A DNA stretch of 7,202 nt from positions 1-7,202 of the forward strand of contig DOZU01000130.1 of NCBI GenBank assembly GCA_003517845.1. Reading direction: 5' to 3'. Positions 1 to 5,899 of this stretch are shown in pieces (position 1 is the stretch's first letter; the number at the start of each line of letters is the position of its first letter). A program made the translations under genes and the position numbers. The notes beneath the pieces were generated by a model. It searched no databases. It saw only the letters and a program-made list of their open reading frames with translations, and had not been told where the DNA came from. The DNA comes from Clostridiales bacterium. GTDB lineage: Bacteria > Bacillota > Sulfobacillia > UBA995.

Positions 1-227
1 ACCACCTGCGAGTTGACCGATACGCAGATGGATGCAGGGTAGCCGCGGTACCCCTTGAAGGCCGGCTTCCCGCCTGAGCGGCGGATAAATCGCTCCGCCG
101 CTCGATCGAGGTCGATGGTCCTCACGCCCGGCGACACCCGGCTGCACAACTCGGCCAGGCAGCCGGCAACCAACCGCCCTGCCTCTCGCATGAGTTCAAG
201 TTCGGCGGGAGTCTTCAAGGGTATCAC
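1..227 (-). CDS. map: Methionine aminopeptidase, type I (N-terminal part, cut by window edge)
   Basis: This is the start of the enzyme that removes the initiator methionine from new proteins in the cytoplasm. The visible 75 codons read MIPLKTPAELELMREAGR at the N-terminus and PAFKGYRGYPASICVSVNSQV (residues 55-75) at the edge, both characteristic of bacterial Map. The metal-binding and catalytic residues of the family lie further on, so they cannot be checked. The GTG start at 227-225 overlaps the adk stop as GTGA, and the usual Map N-terminus (M-I-P/T-hydrophobic-K) begins exactly here. No strong Shine-Dalgarno site precedes it, so expression probably depends on translational coupling to adk. 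The map-after-adk order is common in Gram-positive spc clusters. The gene is incomplete only because the window ends. Confidence 0.95.
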   Translation of the reverse strand, partial: MIPLKTPAELELMREAGRLVAGCLAELCSRVSPGVRTIDLDRAAERFIRRSGGKPAFKGYRGYPASICVSVNSQV

Positions 228-880
228 CGCCGGCCGGTCCCCCGTAACCACCCCGTAACCGAGTGGTAGACCACATCGGGGGCAGGCGTGCCGTCGACTT
301 CCCTGAAGGCCCCGCAAGCCCCGTAGTACTCCGCCAGGGGACGCGTAGAATCCTGATACACCTTGAGCCGCCGGCGGACGGTGTCTTCCCCATCGTCATC
401 CCGTTCGCGGAGTTCACCGCCGCACTCGTCGCATCGGTCCGCCTGACGGGGTACCGCCCCGGTAAGGTGGTAGTTCCTCCCACACTCACTGCAGACCCTG
501 CGGCCGACTGACCGCTTCACGAGGTCTTCCTCCGGCACGTTCAAGTGGAACACGTGGTCGATGGAGAGGCTCATCCGATCTAGCAGCTTATCCAGCGCCA
601 TCGCCTGAGCAACGGTCCGGGGGAAGCCATCCAGTATAAAGCCGCGCGCAGCGTCCGGTTGGGCAAGCCGGTCGGCAATCAGGTCGACCATGACCGTATC
701 GGGGACGAGGCCGCCTTGATTCATGACTGCCTCAACCTCACGGCCGAGCACGCTTCCCGCCTCCACGGCCCGTCGCAGGATATCCCCCGTCGCGATGTGG
801 GCGAGCTTGAACTCCCTGGCCAGGCGACTGGCCAGGGTGCCCTTGCCGGAGCCGGGGGCGCCCAAGAGGATGATGCGCAT
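224..880 (-). CDS. adk: Adenylate kinase with zinc-type LID domain
   Basis: Adenylate kinase catalyses the reversible reaction ATP + AMP = 2 ADP in the cytoplasm and balances the adenylate pool. With the ATG at 880 the protein has 218 residues, close to the family's usual 214-217. The P-loop GAPGSGKGT is at 7-15, TGD near 31-33, and the FILDGFPRT segment at 81-89. The long LID carries Cys130, Cys133, Cys150 and Cys153, a CxxC...CxxC set that binds structural zinc in many Gram-positive enzymes, followed by RDDDGEDTVRRRL (160-172). An in-frame GTG at 892 would add four residues (MTES) and overlap the secY stop as GTGA. I prefer the ATG because family members begin MRIILLGAPG and a GGTGA stretch sits upstream, but neither start has a strong ribosome site. 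The C-terminus is slightly longer and more basic (GWLRGTGRR) than usual. Confidence 0.96.
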   Translation of the reverse strand: MRIILLGAPGSGKGTLASRLAREFKLAHIATGDILRRAVEAGSVLGREVEAVMNQGGLVPDTVMVDLIADRLAQPDAARGFILDGFPRTVAQAMALDKLLDRMSLSIDHVFHLNVPEEDLVKRSVGRRVCSECGRNYHLTGAVPRQADRCDECGGELRERDDDGEDTVRRRLKVYQDSTRPLAEYYGACGAFREVDGTPAPDVVYHSVTGWLRGTGRR

Positions 881-888
881 GGACTCCG

Positions 889-2151
889 TCACCGCATGAA
901 TCCCTGGTAATGGCGCATGATCAGGTGGACTTCAATCTGCTTCATGGTCTCCAAAGCTACTCCCACCAGGATCAGCAGTGCCGTGCCCCCAAAGTAGATG
1001 TTGACCCCGGTGACCTCGGCCACCCCCACCGGCATGACCGCCGCCACGAAGGCCAGGAAGATCGCGCCGACCAGCGTGATCCGGTACAAGATCCGTTGCA
1101 GGTGGTCGGCGGTGGGCCGGCCAGGCCGCAGGCCTGGGACGAAGCCACCCCACTTCTTCAAGTCGTTGGCGACATTGACCGGATTGAAGGTGATAGCCGT
1201 ATAGAAGTAGGTGAAGAAGACGATCAGTAGCACGTTCAGGCTGATGTACAGGACGCTGCGGAAGTCCAAGGCAGCCGCCACGGCCTGGGCCCAGGGCTGC
1301 GGGATGAACTGCGCGATTGTGGCAGGAAAGGCCAGCACGGAGGTGGCGAAGATAACGGGGATGACCCCGGCCGAGTTGATCCGGACGGGGATGTGGGTGG
1401 TCTGCCCTCCATACATCCGGCGACCCTTGACCCGCTTGGCATACTGCACGGGAACCCGCCGCTGCCCTTCTTGCACCAAGACCACTGCGCCGATGGCCGC
1501 GAGCGCTACGATGGCCAGGAGCAGCAGATTGAAGATGTTGAGCACCCCTGCCGTCAAGTAGGTCCAGAGATTGACCAGACCCTCGGGCGTCCGAGACACA
1601 ATGCCGGCAAATATGATCAGGGAAATGCCGTTGCCGATCCCCCGTTCGGTGATCTGCTCACCAAGCCACATGAGAAACACCGTTCCCGCGGTGAGGGCAA
1701 GGGCTACCAGGGAAATGCTCAAGAAGCCCGGGTTGATGATGGCATGACGGAGCCCGAAGGACATGCCGAACGCCTGGATGAGGGCAAGTACGACCGTGCC
1801 GTAGCGCGTGTACTGAGTTATCTTCCTGCGTCCCTCATCCCCCTCCTTTGCCAGTTGCTCCAAGCTGGGGATGACCACGGTCAGCAATTGCATGATGATT
1901 GACGCGTTGATATATGGAGTTATGCTCATTGCAAAGACGGAGAACGCTTTCAGGGCGCCTCCGGAGAACAGGTCGAGCAGACCGAGCAACGTCCCTTCGG
2001 CTATCAAGTCGGCGATTACCTCGGCATCCACCCCGGGAACCGAGATGTGGACGCCGATCCGGAAGACCACGAACATCCACAAGGTGAAGAAGATCCGCCG
2101 GCGAAGGTCGCCGATTCGGAAGGCGCTCCGTAGCGTCTCCAGGAACCTCAA
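889..2151 (-). CDS. secY: Protein translocase channel subunit SecY
   Basis: SecY is the pore-forming subunit of the SecYEG translocon, which exports unfolded proteins with SecA and inserts membrane proteins with the ribosome. The 420-residue length is normal. Ten hydrophobic segments are visible, at roughly 19-36, 68-92, 115-134, 147-166, 172-187, 205-226, 259-278, 300-321, 357-377 and 384-404. Family motifs include FSVFAMSITPYINASIIMQL (71-90), LGEQITERGIGNGISL (163-178), the basic cytoplasmic loop with RRVPVQYAKR (231-240), FVPGLRPGRPT (337-347) and the end IMRHYQGFMR. The basic loops at 229-257 and 322-356 are the known SecA and ribosome contact regions. The start is TTG at 2151-2149, overlapping the rplO stop as TTGA. 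A good Shine-Dalgarno match (2165-2157) lies inside the end of rplO, so coupling to rplO is likely. Confidence 0.98.
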   Translation of the reverse strand: MRFLETLRSAFRIGDLRRRIFFTLWMFVVFRIGVHISVPGVDAEVIADLIAEGTLLGLLDLFSGGALKAFSVFAMSITPYINASIIMQLLTVVIPSLEQLAKEGDEGRRKITQYTRYGTVVLALIQAFGMSFGLRHAIINPGFLSISLVALALTAGTVFLMWLGEQITERGIGNGISLIIFAGIVSRTPEGLVNLWTYLTAGVLNIFNLLLLAIVALAAIGAVVLVQEGQRRVPVQYAKRVKGRRMYGGQTTHIPVRINSAGVIPVIFATSVLAFPATIAQFIPQPWAQAVAAALDFRSVLYISLNVLLIVFFTYFYTAITFNPVNVANDLKKWGGFVPGLRPGRPTADHLQRILYRITLVGAIFLAFVAAVMPVGVAEVTGVNIYFGGTALLILVGVALETMKQIEVHLIMRHYQGFMR

Positions 2152-2594
2152 CTGCCGATCACCTCGGCTTTCCCTCCGGCCTCCTCGATCTTACGGGCGG
2201 CTCCGGCGGAGAAGTGATGAGCCCTGACCACGAGCGGGCGGTCGATCTCCCCCGCTCCCAGGATTTTCACCCTGCTCTCCGGTCCGGATACCAGCCGCTC
2301 CGCGGCCAGGCTGTCCGGCGTCACTTCGCTGCCGGCGGCGAAACAACTCAGCCTGCCAACGTTGACCACGTCGAAAACCTGCCGGAAGGGGTTGTGGAAG
2401 CCTCGCTTTGGTGAACGGCGCTGCAGCGGCATCTGGCCTCCCTCGAACCCGGGGCCCTTCCCGCCTCCCGCCCTGGCTTTCTGGCCCTTGTGGCCACGCC
2501 CGGAGGTCTTGCCGTGCCCGGAGCCCGTCCCCCGCCCAACTCGCTTGCGGGCCTTCGTTGACCCGGGCGCCGGCTTGAACTCATGTAACAACAC
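2148..2594 (-). CDS. rplO: 50S ribosomal protein L15 (uL15)
   Basis: L15 is a late-assembling 23S rRNA-binding protein of the large subunit. Its long basic, glycine-rich N-terminal arm is obvious: residues 18-66 begin KRVGRGTGSGHGKTSGRG and end SPKRGF. A compact C-terminal domain rich in E, A and G follows. I place the start at GTG 2594, giving 148 residues beginning MLLHEFKPAPGS, which matches the family N-terminus and length. It also puts the start 8 bases after AGGAGGT. An in-frame GTG at 2600 is open but lies only 2 bases from that site, so it is unlikely. The gene follows rpmD by 23 bases, and its TGA overlaps the secY TTG. Confidence 0.97.
   Translation of the reverse strand: MLLHEFKPAPGSTKARKRVGRGTGSGHGKTSGRGHKGQKARAGGGKGPGFEGGQMPLQRRSPKRGFHNPFRQVFDVVNVGRLSCFAAGSEVTPDSLAAERLVSGPESRVKILGAGEIDRPLVVRAHHFSAGAARKIEEAGGKAEVIGS
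2157..2165 (-). promoter_or_regulatory. Extended Shine-Dalgarno site for secY inside rplO
   Basis: GAGGTGATC on the minus strand matches nine consecutive bases of the usual bacterial anti-Shine-Dalgarno complement (AAGGAGGTGATC). It ends 5 bases before the secY TTG start. It lies within the last codons of rplO and supports TTG at 2151 as the secY start. Confidence 0.7.
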
Positions 2595-2602
2595 CCGCAC
2601 GC

Positions 2603-2609
2603 ACCTCCT
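2603..2609 (-). promoter_or_regulatory. Shine-Dalgarno site deciding the rplO start
   Basis: AGGAGGT lies 8 bases before GTG 2594 and only 2 bases before GTG 2600. The spacing selects 2594 as the L15 start, agreeing with family length. Confidence 0.75.
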
Positions 2610-2617
2610 GGGCTGCT

Positions 2618-3142
2618 TTAGCTGTCCTCGGTCTTCTTCTTGCGTCTGGCGGCCGGCTTCGTTGCCGGTGGCGCTTCCGCCGCCGCGGCAGTGGCCGTAG
2701 CTGCACGGCCTTCATCCCGAGTCGCCTGGCCGGCCTTCGCCCCGGCCTTGCCGGTGGTGCGCTTGCGGGTTGCCGCAGGTCTGGCCTCCGCCTCCGGTGC
2801 CGAGTCCGGGTGGCCGCCTTCATCCACCGGCCTCGTCTCGGTCGACGCCGGTTTGGATGCAGTGCGTTTGGCCCGTGGTGCGCCGGCCTTCCCACCAAGC
2901 GAGCGTTCGATCACCGGCACCGAGGTCGGAGACGCCATCGCCTCGCCGCCCTCAGCCCTGGCGACTTCCTCCACGCTCACCAGATGGGCCACCAGGCGGA
3001 GCATGCCCCGGAGTGAGGGGCCGTCGACATGCAGGGCCGATTGTCCCAGTTTTCTGAGCCCGAGCGCCCGCAGGGTCCTGCGGTGTCGCAGGGACGTGCT
3101 GACCCCGCTTCGGACATGGGTGACCTTTATGCGGGACTTCAT
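2618..3142 (-). CDS. rpmD: 50S ribosomal protein L30 (uL30) with long low-complexity C-terminal extension
   Basis: Residues 4-60 are a recognisable bacterial L30: RIKVTHVRSGVS, the basic stretch LRHRRTLRALGLRKLGQS, and a C-terminal helix ending HLVSVEEVA. Bacterial L30 normally stops at about 60 residues, but this frame runs to 174. The extra 114 residues are about one quarter alanine, with many Lys, Arg, Pro, Thr, Glu and Gly, no hydrophobic core and a basic end (ARRKKKTEDS), so the tail is probably disordered. Pieces such as TRKRTTGKAGAKAG (125-138) resemble histone H1-like tails in composition only. ATG at 3142 is preceded by GGGGAGGG with 8-base spacing. The frame ends in TAA only 23 bases before rplO, and the rplO ribosome site fills that gap, so the tail does not look like read-through into spare DNA. 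The L30 identity is firm; the role of the tail is unknown. Confidence 0.93.
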   Translation of the reverse strand: MKSRIKVTHVRSGVSTSLRHRRTLRALGLRKLGQSALHVDGPSLRGMLRLVAHLVSVEEVARAEGGEAMASPTSVPVIERSLGGKAGAPRAKRTASKPASTETRPVDEGGHPDSAPEAEARPAATRKRTTGKAGAKAGQATRDEGRAATATAAAAEAPPATKPAARRKKKTEDS

Positions 3143-3168
3143 GACTCGATCCCTCCCCGAAACCGCAT

Positions 3169-3678
3169 TCAGGACTCCGTAGCTGCCGCCTCTGGCTTCC
3201 TGCCGCGCAACCGCGCGATTTCCTCTGCGCTACGGAGCATTCTCAGGGCTTCCAGGGTTGCGTATACCACGTTATTAGGATTCGATGAGCCCAGCGACTT
3301 CGTCAAAACGTCCCGAATGCCCGCCAGTTCCATCACCGCTCGTACCGGCGCCCCGGCGATGAGGCCGGTACCCGGAGATGCCGGCTTGAGGAGCACCTGT
3401 CCAGCGCCGAACTGGCCGGTCACCGTATGCGGGATGGTGGCGCCCGCTCGGGACACCCGGATGAGGCTCTTCTTCCCATCCTGAATCCCCTTGGCAATGG
3501 CGTCGGGGATCTCGGCCGCCTTCCCCAACCCTGCCCCCACTTGGCCGTCGCCGTCGCCCACCACTACGAGCGCACTGAAGCTGAAGCGGCGTCCGCCCTT
3601 TACTACCTTGGCCACTCGGTTTATGGACACCACTTTTTCCTTGAACTCTCCTGGTGTCTCGGAACTGCTCCTCGGCAA
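3169..3678 (-). CDS. rpsE: 30S ribosomal protein S5 (uS5)
   Basis: S5 lies on the solvent side of the small subunit near the mRNA entry tunnel. In characterised bacteria it affects decoding accuracy and spectinomycin response. The double-stranded-RNA-binding-like N-terminal half shows KVVSINRVAKVVKGGRRFSF (15-34) then VVVGDGDGQVGAGLGKAAEIP (38-58). The C-terminal half shows the LLKPASPGTGLIAG segment, LAGIRDVLTKSLGSSNPNN and a short Ala-rich end. I choose TTG at 3678, which gives 169 residues (family about 166) and stands 9 bases after a perfect AAGGAGGT. Reading upstream would run into the rplR coding sequence. The gap to rplR is 37 bases and to rpmD 26 bases. Confidence 0.96.
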   Translation of the reverse strand: MPRSSSETPGEFKEKVVSINRVAKVVKGGRRFSFSALVVVGDGDGQVGAGLGKAAEIPDAIAKGIQDGKKSLIRVSRAGATIPHTVTGQFGAGQVLLKPASPGTGLIAGAPVRAVMELAGIRDVLTKSLGSSNPNNVVYATLEALRMLRSAEEIARLRGRKPEAAATES

Positions 3679-3687
3679 GTGCTTGTT

Positions 3688-3695
3688 ACCTCCTT
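3688..3695 (-). promoter_or_regulatory. Shine-Dalgarno site deciding the rpsE TTG start
   Basis: A perfect AAGGAGGT stands 9 bases before TTG 3678 in the rplR-rpsE gap. It supports the non-ATG start of S5. Confidence 0.8.
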
Positions 3696-3715
3696 GGACG
3701 TCAGGCGGGGGCCAC

Positions 3716-4096
3716 CTAGAACTCGAGACCGGCTGACCGGGCTGCATCGGCCATTGCCTGCACTCTCCCATGATACCGGTAGCCGCCCCGGTCGAACACC
3801 ACCCGGGACACGCCACGCTCCCGGGCGCGGCGGGCAATCAACTCGCCGACTCGCTGGGCCGTTGCCACTTTGCCTCCCCCGCCATCCTGGCCGGCCACTG
3901 CCGTCCGGATTTCGGGATCCAGGGAGGAAGCCGCAGCCAGCGTGACCCCCCGGCCGTCGTCGATCACTTGCGCGTAGATGTGTTGCAGGCTCCGGAATAC
4001 GTTCAAACGCGGAGAATTCGCGGTACCGGAAATCCGCGTACGCAGCCGGCGATGGCGCTTGCGCCGAGCCTTATTCCGACCCTCATGCTTCAGCAT
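3716..4096 (-). CDS. rplR: 50S ribosomal protein L18 (uL18)
   Basis: L18 binds 5S rRNA and, with L5, helps dock it on the large subunit. The 126-residue protein starts with a very basic arm, MLKHEGRNKARRKRHRRLRT (1-20). It continues with the family segments SPRLNVFRSLQHIYAQVIDD (28-47) and VVFDRGGYRYHGRVQAMADA (99-118), and ends AARSAGLEF, close to the typical AREAGLEF. The frame stays open upstream to 4303 inside rplF. ATG at 4096 is chosen because the family N-terminus begins there and the gene then follows rplF by 25 bases. The ribosome site before it is only G/A-rich (GGGGGAAGAG), weaker than its neighbours'. A four-glycine run at 72-75 is a small local peculiarity. Confidence 0.96.
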   Translation of the reverse strand: MLKHEGRNKARRKRHRRLRTRISGTANSPRLNVFRSLQHIYAQVIDDGRGVTLAAASSLDPEIRTAVAGQDGGGGKVATAQRVGELIARRARERGVSRVVFDRGGYRYHGRVQAMADAARSAGLEF

Positions 4097-4121
4097 GCTC
4101 TCTCTTCCCCCAGCCGCGGGC

Positions 4122-4658
4122 TCACTTACCTGTCTTGCCGGCTTTCCGCCTGACGCGTTCGCCGGCGTAGCGGATGCCTTTGCCTTGATATGGTTCCGGC
4201 GGACGTACGGCTCGAATCCGGGCGGCCACCTCACCCACCGTCTCCTTGCAGTTGCTCCGGACGACGATGCTTGCGGGTGTCGGGACCTGAATGTCCACCC
4301 CATCCGGCGGCAGGATCTCCACCTGATGGCTGAAACCTACATTCAGTACCAGTTTCCGGCCAACCAAGCTGGCGCGATAACCCACGCCGACGAGTTCCAA
4401 GTTTTTCTGATAACCTTCCGTGACCCCGACAACCATGTTGGCGATCAGGCTGCGAGTCAACCCATGCAGAGATCGGTGAAGGCGGCCATCGGTTGGACGG
4501 AGCACTTGCACCTCAATCTTACCGATCTCTAGCTTCATCGGCGCAGGTATATTCCGCACCAGTTCGCCTCTTGGCCCGGTTACTTGCACCGTATTCCCGT
4601 CCAGCTTGATGGTAACACCGGGCGGAAGAGGCACCGGCTTACGTCCTACTCTCGACAT
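4122..4658 (-). CDS. rplF: 50S ribosomal protein L6 (uL6)
   Basis: L6 is a large-subunit protein near the base of the L7/L12 stalk and the factor-binding site. The 178-residue length is standard. Its two homologous halves are visible. The first runs from MSRVGRKPVPLPPGV through VTGPRGEL (26-33) to RSLHGLTRSLIANMVVGVTEGY (62-83). The second runs from LELVGVGYRAS (87-97) through LNVGFSHQVEILPPDGV (105-121) to the signature RPPEPYQGKGIRYAGERVRRKAGKTGK (152-178). ATG at 4658 lies 9 bases after AGGAGGT. Residues 136-138 read Asn-Cys-Lys where the family often has an Asp-Lys turn, a minor substitution. It lies between rpsH (34-base gap) and rplR (25-base gap). Confidence 0.98.
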   Translation of the reverse strand: MSRVGRKPVPLPPGVTIKLDGNTVQVTGPRGELVRNIPAPMKLEIGKIEVQVLRPTDGRLHRSLHGLTRSLIANMVVGVTEGYQKNLELVGVGYRASLVGRKLVLNVGFSHQVEILPPDGVDIQVPTPASIVVRSNCKETVGEVAARIRAVRPPEPYQGKGIRYAGERVRRKAGKTGK

Positions 4659-4692
4659 GCCTGGACTACCTCCTGGCTCCGGGAAAGGGTCA

Positions 4693-5091
4693 TCACCAGA
4701 TGTGGCAGATGACTTCGCCCCCCAGACCTAGTTCCCTGGCTTCCCGGTCGGTCATCAAACCCCGGGAAGTGGACACGATCGCCGTACCCAGTCCGCCGAG
4801 CACCCGCGGCAGTTCTTCCTTGCCGGCGTATACCCGCAGACCAGGCTTGCTTACCCGCTTGAGACCGTTGATTACCAGTTCCTTCCGCGGTCCGTAGCGC
4901 AGATGAATTCGAATCTTGTTCTCGGGACTCCCCGCCACCCATTCGAAGTCCCGGATATACCCTTCGCGCTTCATGATCTCGGCCATGGCCCGCTTCAATC
5001 GCGAACCAGGGACCTCCACCCGCTCCCGCCGAACCAGAGTAGCATTGCGGATTCGGGTCAACATATCCGCCACAGGGTCGGACATGGCCAT
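4693..5091 (-). CDS. rpsH: 30S ribosomal protein S8 (uS8)
   Basis: S8 is a primary 16S rRNA-binding protein of the small-subunit platform. In E. coli it is also the translational repressor of the spc operon; whether that holds here cannot be told. The protein has 132 residues. It opens MAMSDPVADMLTRIRNATLV (1-20), carries ELVINGLKRVSKPGLRVYAG (71-90), and ends with the signature STSRGLMTDREARELGLGGE followed by VICHIW. ATG at 5091 lies 9 bases after AGGAGGT. A second in-frame ATG two codons later would give MSDPVADML, but the spacing favours the first. The 44-base gap to rpsN is the longest in the window and contains a short inverted repeat. Confidence 0.98.
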   Translation of the reverse strand: MAMSDPVADMLTRIRNATLVRRERVEVPGSRLKRAMAEIMKREGYIRDFEWVAGSPENKIRIHLRYGPRKELVINGLKRVSKPGLRVYAGKEELPRVLGGLGTAIVSTSRGLMTDREARELGLGGEVICHIW

Positions 5092-5118
5092 CTTTCGGGC
5101 ACCTCCTCGTGCGGGCCG

Positions 5119-5131
5119 GCCGGAGTCCGGC
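5119..5131. repeat. Short inverted repeat in the rpsN-rpsH gap
   Basis: GCCGG and CCGGC flank a 3-base loop in the longest intergenic gap of the window. The stem has only 5 GC pairs and no following T-run, so it is not a recognisable intrinsic terminator. It could be chance in GC-rich DNA or a small mRNA structure just upstream of the rpsH ribosome site. Confidence 0.3.
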
Positions 5132-5135
5132 GAGC

Positions 5136-5321
5136 TTACCAGCTAGACTTACGTATGCCGGGGATCTGCCCCTGATGGGCTAGCTGGCGAAAACACATGC
5201 GACACATGGCGAACTTCCCCATATAGCCGCGGGGTCGACCGCAGACGCGACACCGATTGTGCACGCGTGTGCCATGCTTGGGTTCGCGTTTCCACTTCTC
5301 GATCATCGCCTTGGTTGCCAA
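5136..5321 (-). CDS. rpsN: 30S ribosomal protein S14, zinc-binding short form (type Z, uS14)
   Basis: S14 sits in the head of the small subunit. At 61 residues this is the short zinc-ribbon form (often named rpsZ), not the roughly 100-residue cysteine-free form. Cys24 and Cys27 (NRCRVCGR) and Cys40 and Cys43 (MCRMCFR) make the CxxC...CxxC zinc site. The end QIPGIRKSSW closely matches the family's QIPGVKKASW. The start is TTG at 5321, giving MATKAMIEKW, 9 bases after GAGGAGGT. Bacteria with this form may carry a second, cysteine-free copy induced in zinc shortage; none is in this window. It lies 15 bases after rplE. Confidence 0.97.
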   Translation of the reverse strand: MATKAMIEKWKREPKHGTRVHNRCRVCGRPRGYMGKFAMCRMCFRQLAHQGQIPGIRKSSW

Positions 5322-5330
5322 TCTAACCGA

Positions 5331-5338
5331 ACCTCCTC
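5331..5338 (-). promoter_or_regulatory. Shine-Dalgarno site for the rpsN TTG start
   Basis: GAGGAGGT lies 9 bases before TTG 5321 and overlaps the rplE stop codon, tying translation of S14 closely to that of L5. Confidence 0.8.
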
Positions 5339-5885
5339 ACGCCGTCTCCCGAAATGGCATACCCAGTGCCTTCAAGAGCCCCAGGGCTTCCTCATCGGTC
5401 CTGGCGGTAGTGACGATCGTAACATCCATCCCCCGGACCTTGTCGACCTTGTCGTACTCGATCTCGGGGAAGATGAGCTGCTCGCGAATGCCCAGGGTGT
5501 AGTTGCCCCGCCCGTCGAAACCGCGTGGCGATATGCCCCGGAAGTCGCGGACCCGAGGCAAGGCGATGTTGACCAGACGGTCGAGGAAATCATACATACG
5601 GTCTCCTCGCAGCGTCACCTTGCAGCCGATGGACATGCCCTTTCTCAGCTTGAAGGCGGCCACCGACCGCTTGGCCTTGAGGACCACCGGTCGCTGTCCG
5701 GTGATGGTGGCCAAGTCGCCAGTTGCACCCTCCAACGCCTTGGCATTCTGGGTCGCCTCACCCACTCCCATGTTCACCACTATCTTCTCCAGGTGGGGAA
5801 CTTCCATGGGGTTGCCATACCGGAACTGCTCTCTTAGAGCGGGCACCGCTTTGTCCCGATATATCTCCTTGAGCCTAGCGGGCAC
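5337..5885 (-). CDS. rplE: 50S ribosomal protein L5 (uL5)
   Basis: L5 binds 5S rRNA in the central protuberance and contacts the P-site tRNA. With the start at GTG 5885 the protein has 182 residues (family about 180) and begins MPARLKEIYRDKAVPALREQF. Family motifs are LEKIVVNMGVGEA (32-44), TGQRPVVLKAKRSVAAFKLRKG (62-83), LPRVRDFRGISP (109-120), FDGRGNYTLGIREQLIFPEI (123-142) and GMDVTIVTTA (152-161). An in-frame GTG at 5921 would add 12 residues but lies inside rplX and has no ribosome site. At 5885 a TAGGTGGT site (5899-5892) stands 6 bases upstream and overlaps the rplX stop. The gap to rplX is 11 bases, so the two are probably translated together. Confidence 0.96.
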   Translation of the reverse strand: MPARLKEIYRDKAVPALREQFRYGNPMEVPHLEKIVVNMGVGEATQNAKALEGATGDLATITGQRPVVLKAKRSVAAFKLRKGMSIGCKVTLRGDRMYDFLDRLVNIALPRVRDFRGISPRGFDGRGNYTLGIREQLIFPEIEYDKVDKVRGMDVTIVTTARTDEEALGLLKALGMPFRETA

Positions 5886-5891
5886 CTTTGC

Positions 5892-5899
5892 ACCACCTA
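5892..5899 (-). promoter_or_regulatory. Shine-Dalgarno site deciding the rplE start
   Basis: TAGGTGGT, overlapping the rplX stop codon, lies 6 bases before GTG 5885. It is an imperfect match but the only one near the L5 N-terminus, and it favours this start over the upstream in-frame GTG at 5921. Confidence 0.6.

Noticed and set aside
1393..1902. Plus-strand open frame of 169 codons opposite secY
   Set aside because: It is antisense to the conserved SecY core; its His/Gln/Asp-rich translation looks like a shadow of membrane-protein codons.
2640..3182. A 180-codon plus-strand frame opposite rpmD, considered as an alternative explanation for the long L30 tail
   Set aside because: No ribosome site or known motif was seen and its composition simply mirrors the minus-strand codons. 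The minus-strand frame continues uninterrupted from a clear L30 domain.
3679..3837. Longer rpsE frame starting at 3837
   Set aside because: The extra part overlaps the end of rplR; the perfect ribosome site before TTG 3678 gives a normal-length S5.
3716..4303. Longer rplR frame starting at 4303 (195 codons)
   Set aside because: The extra 69 codons lie inside rplF and do not resemble L18; the family N-terminus begins at 4096.
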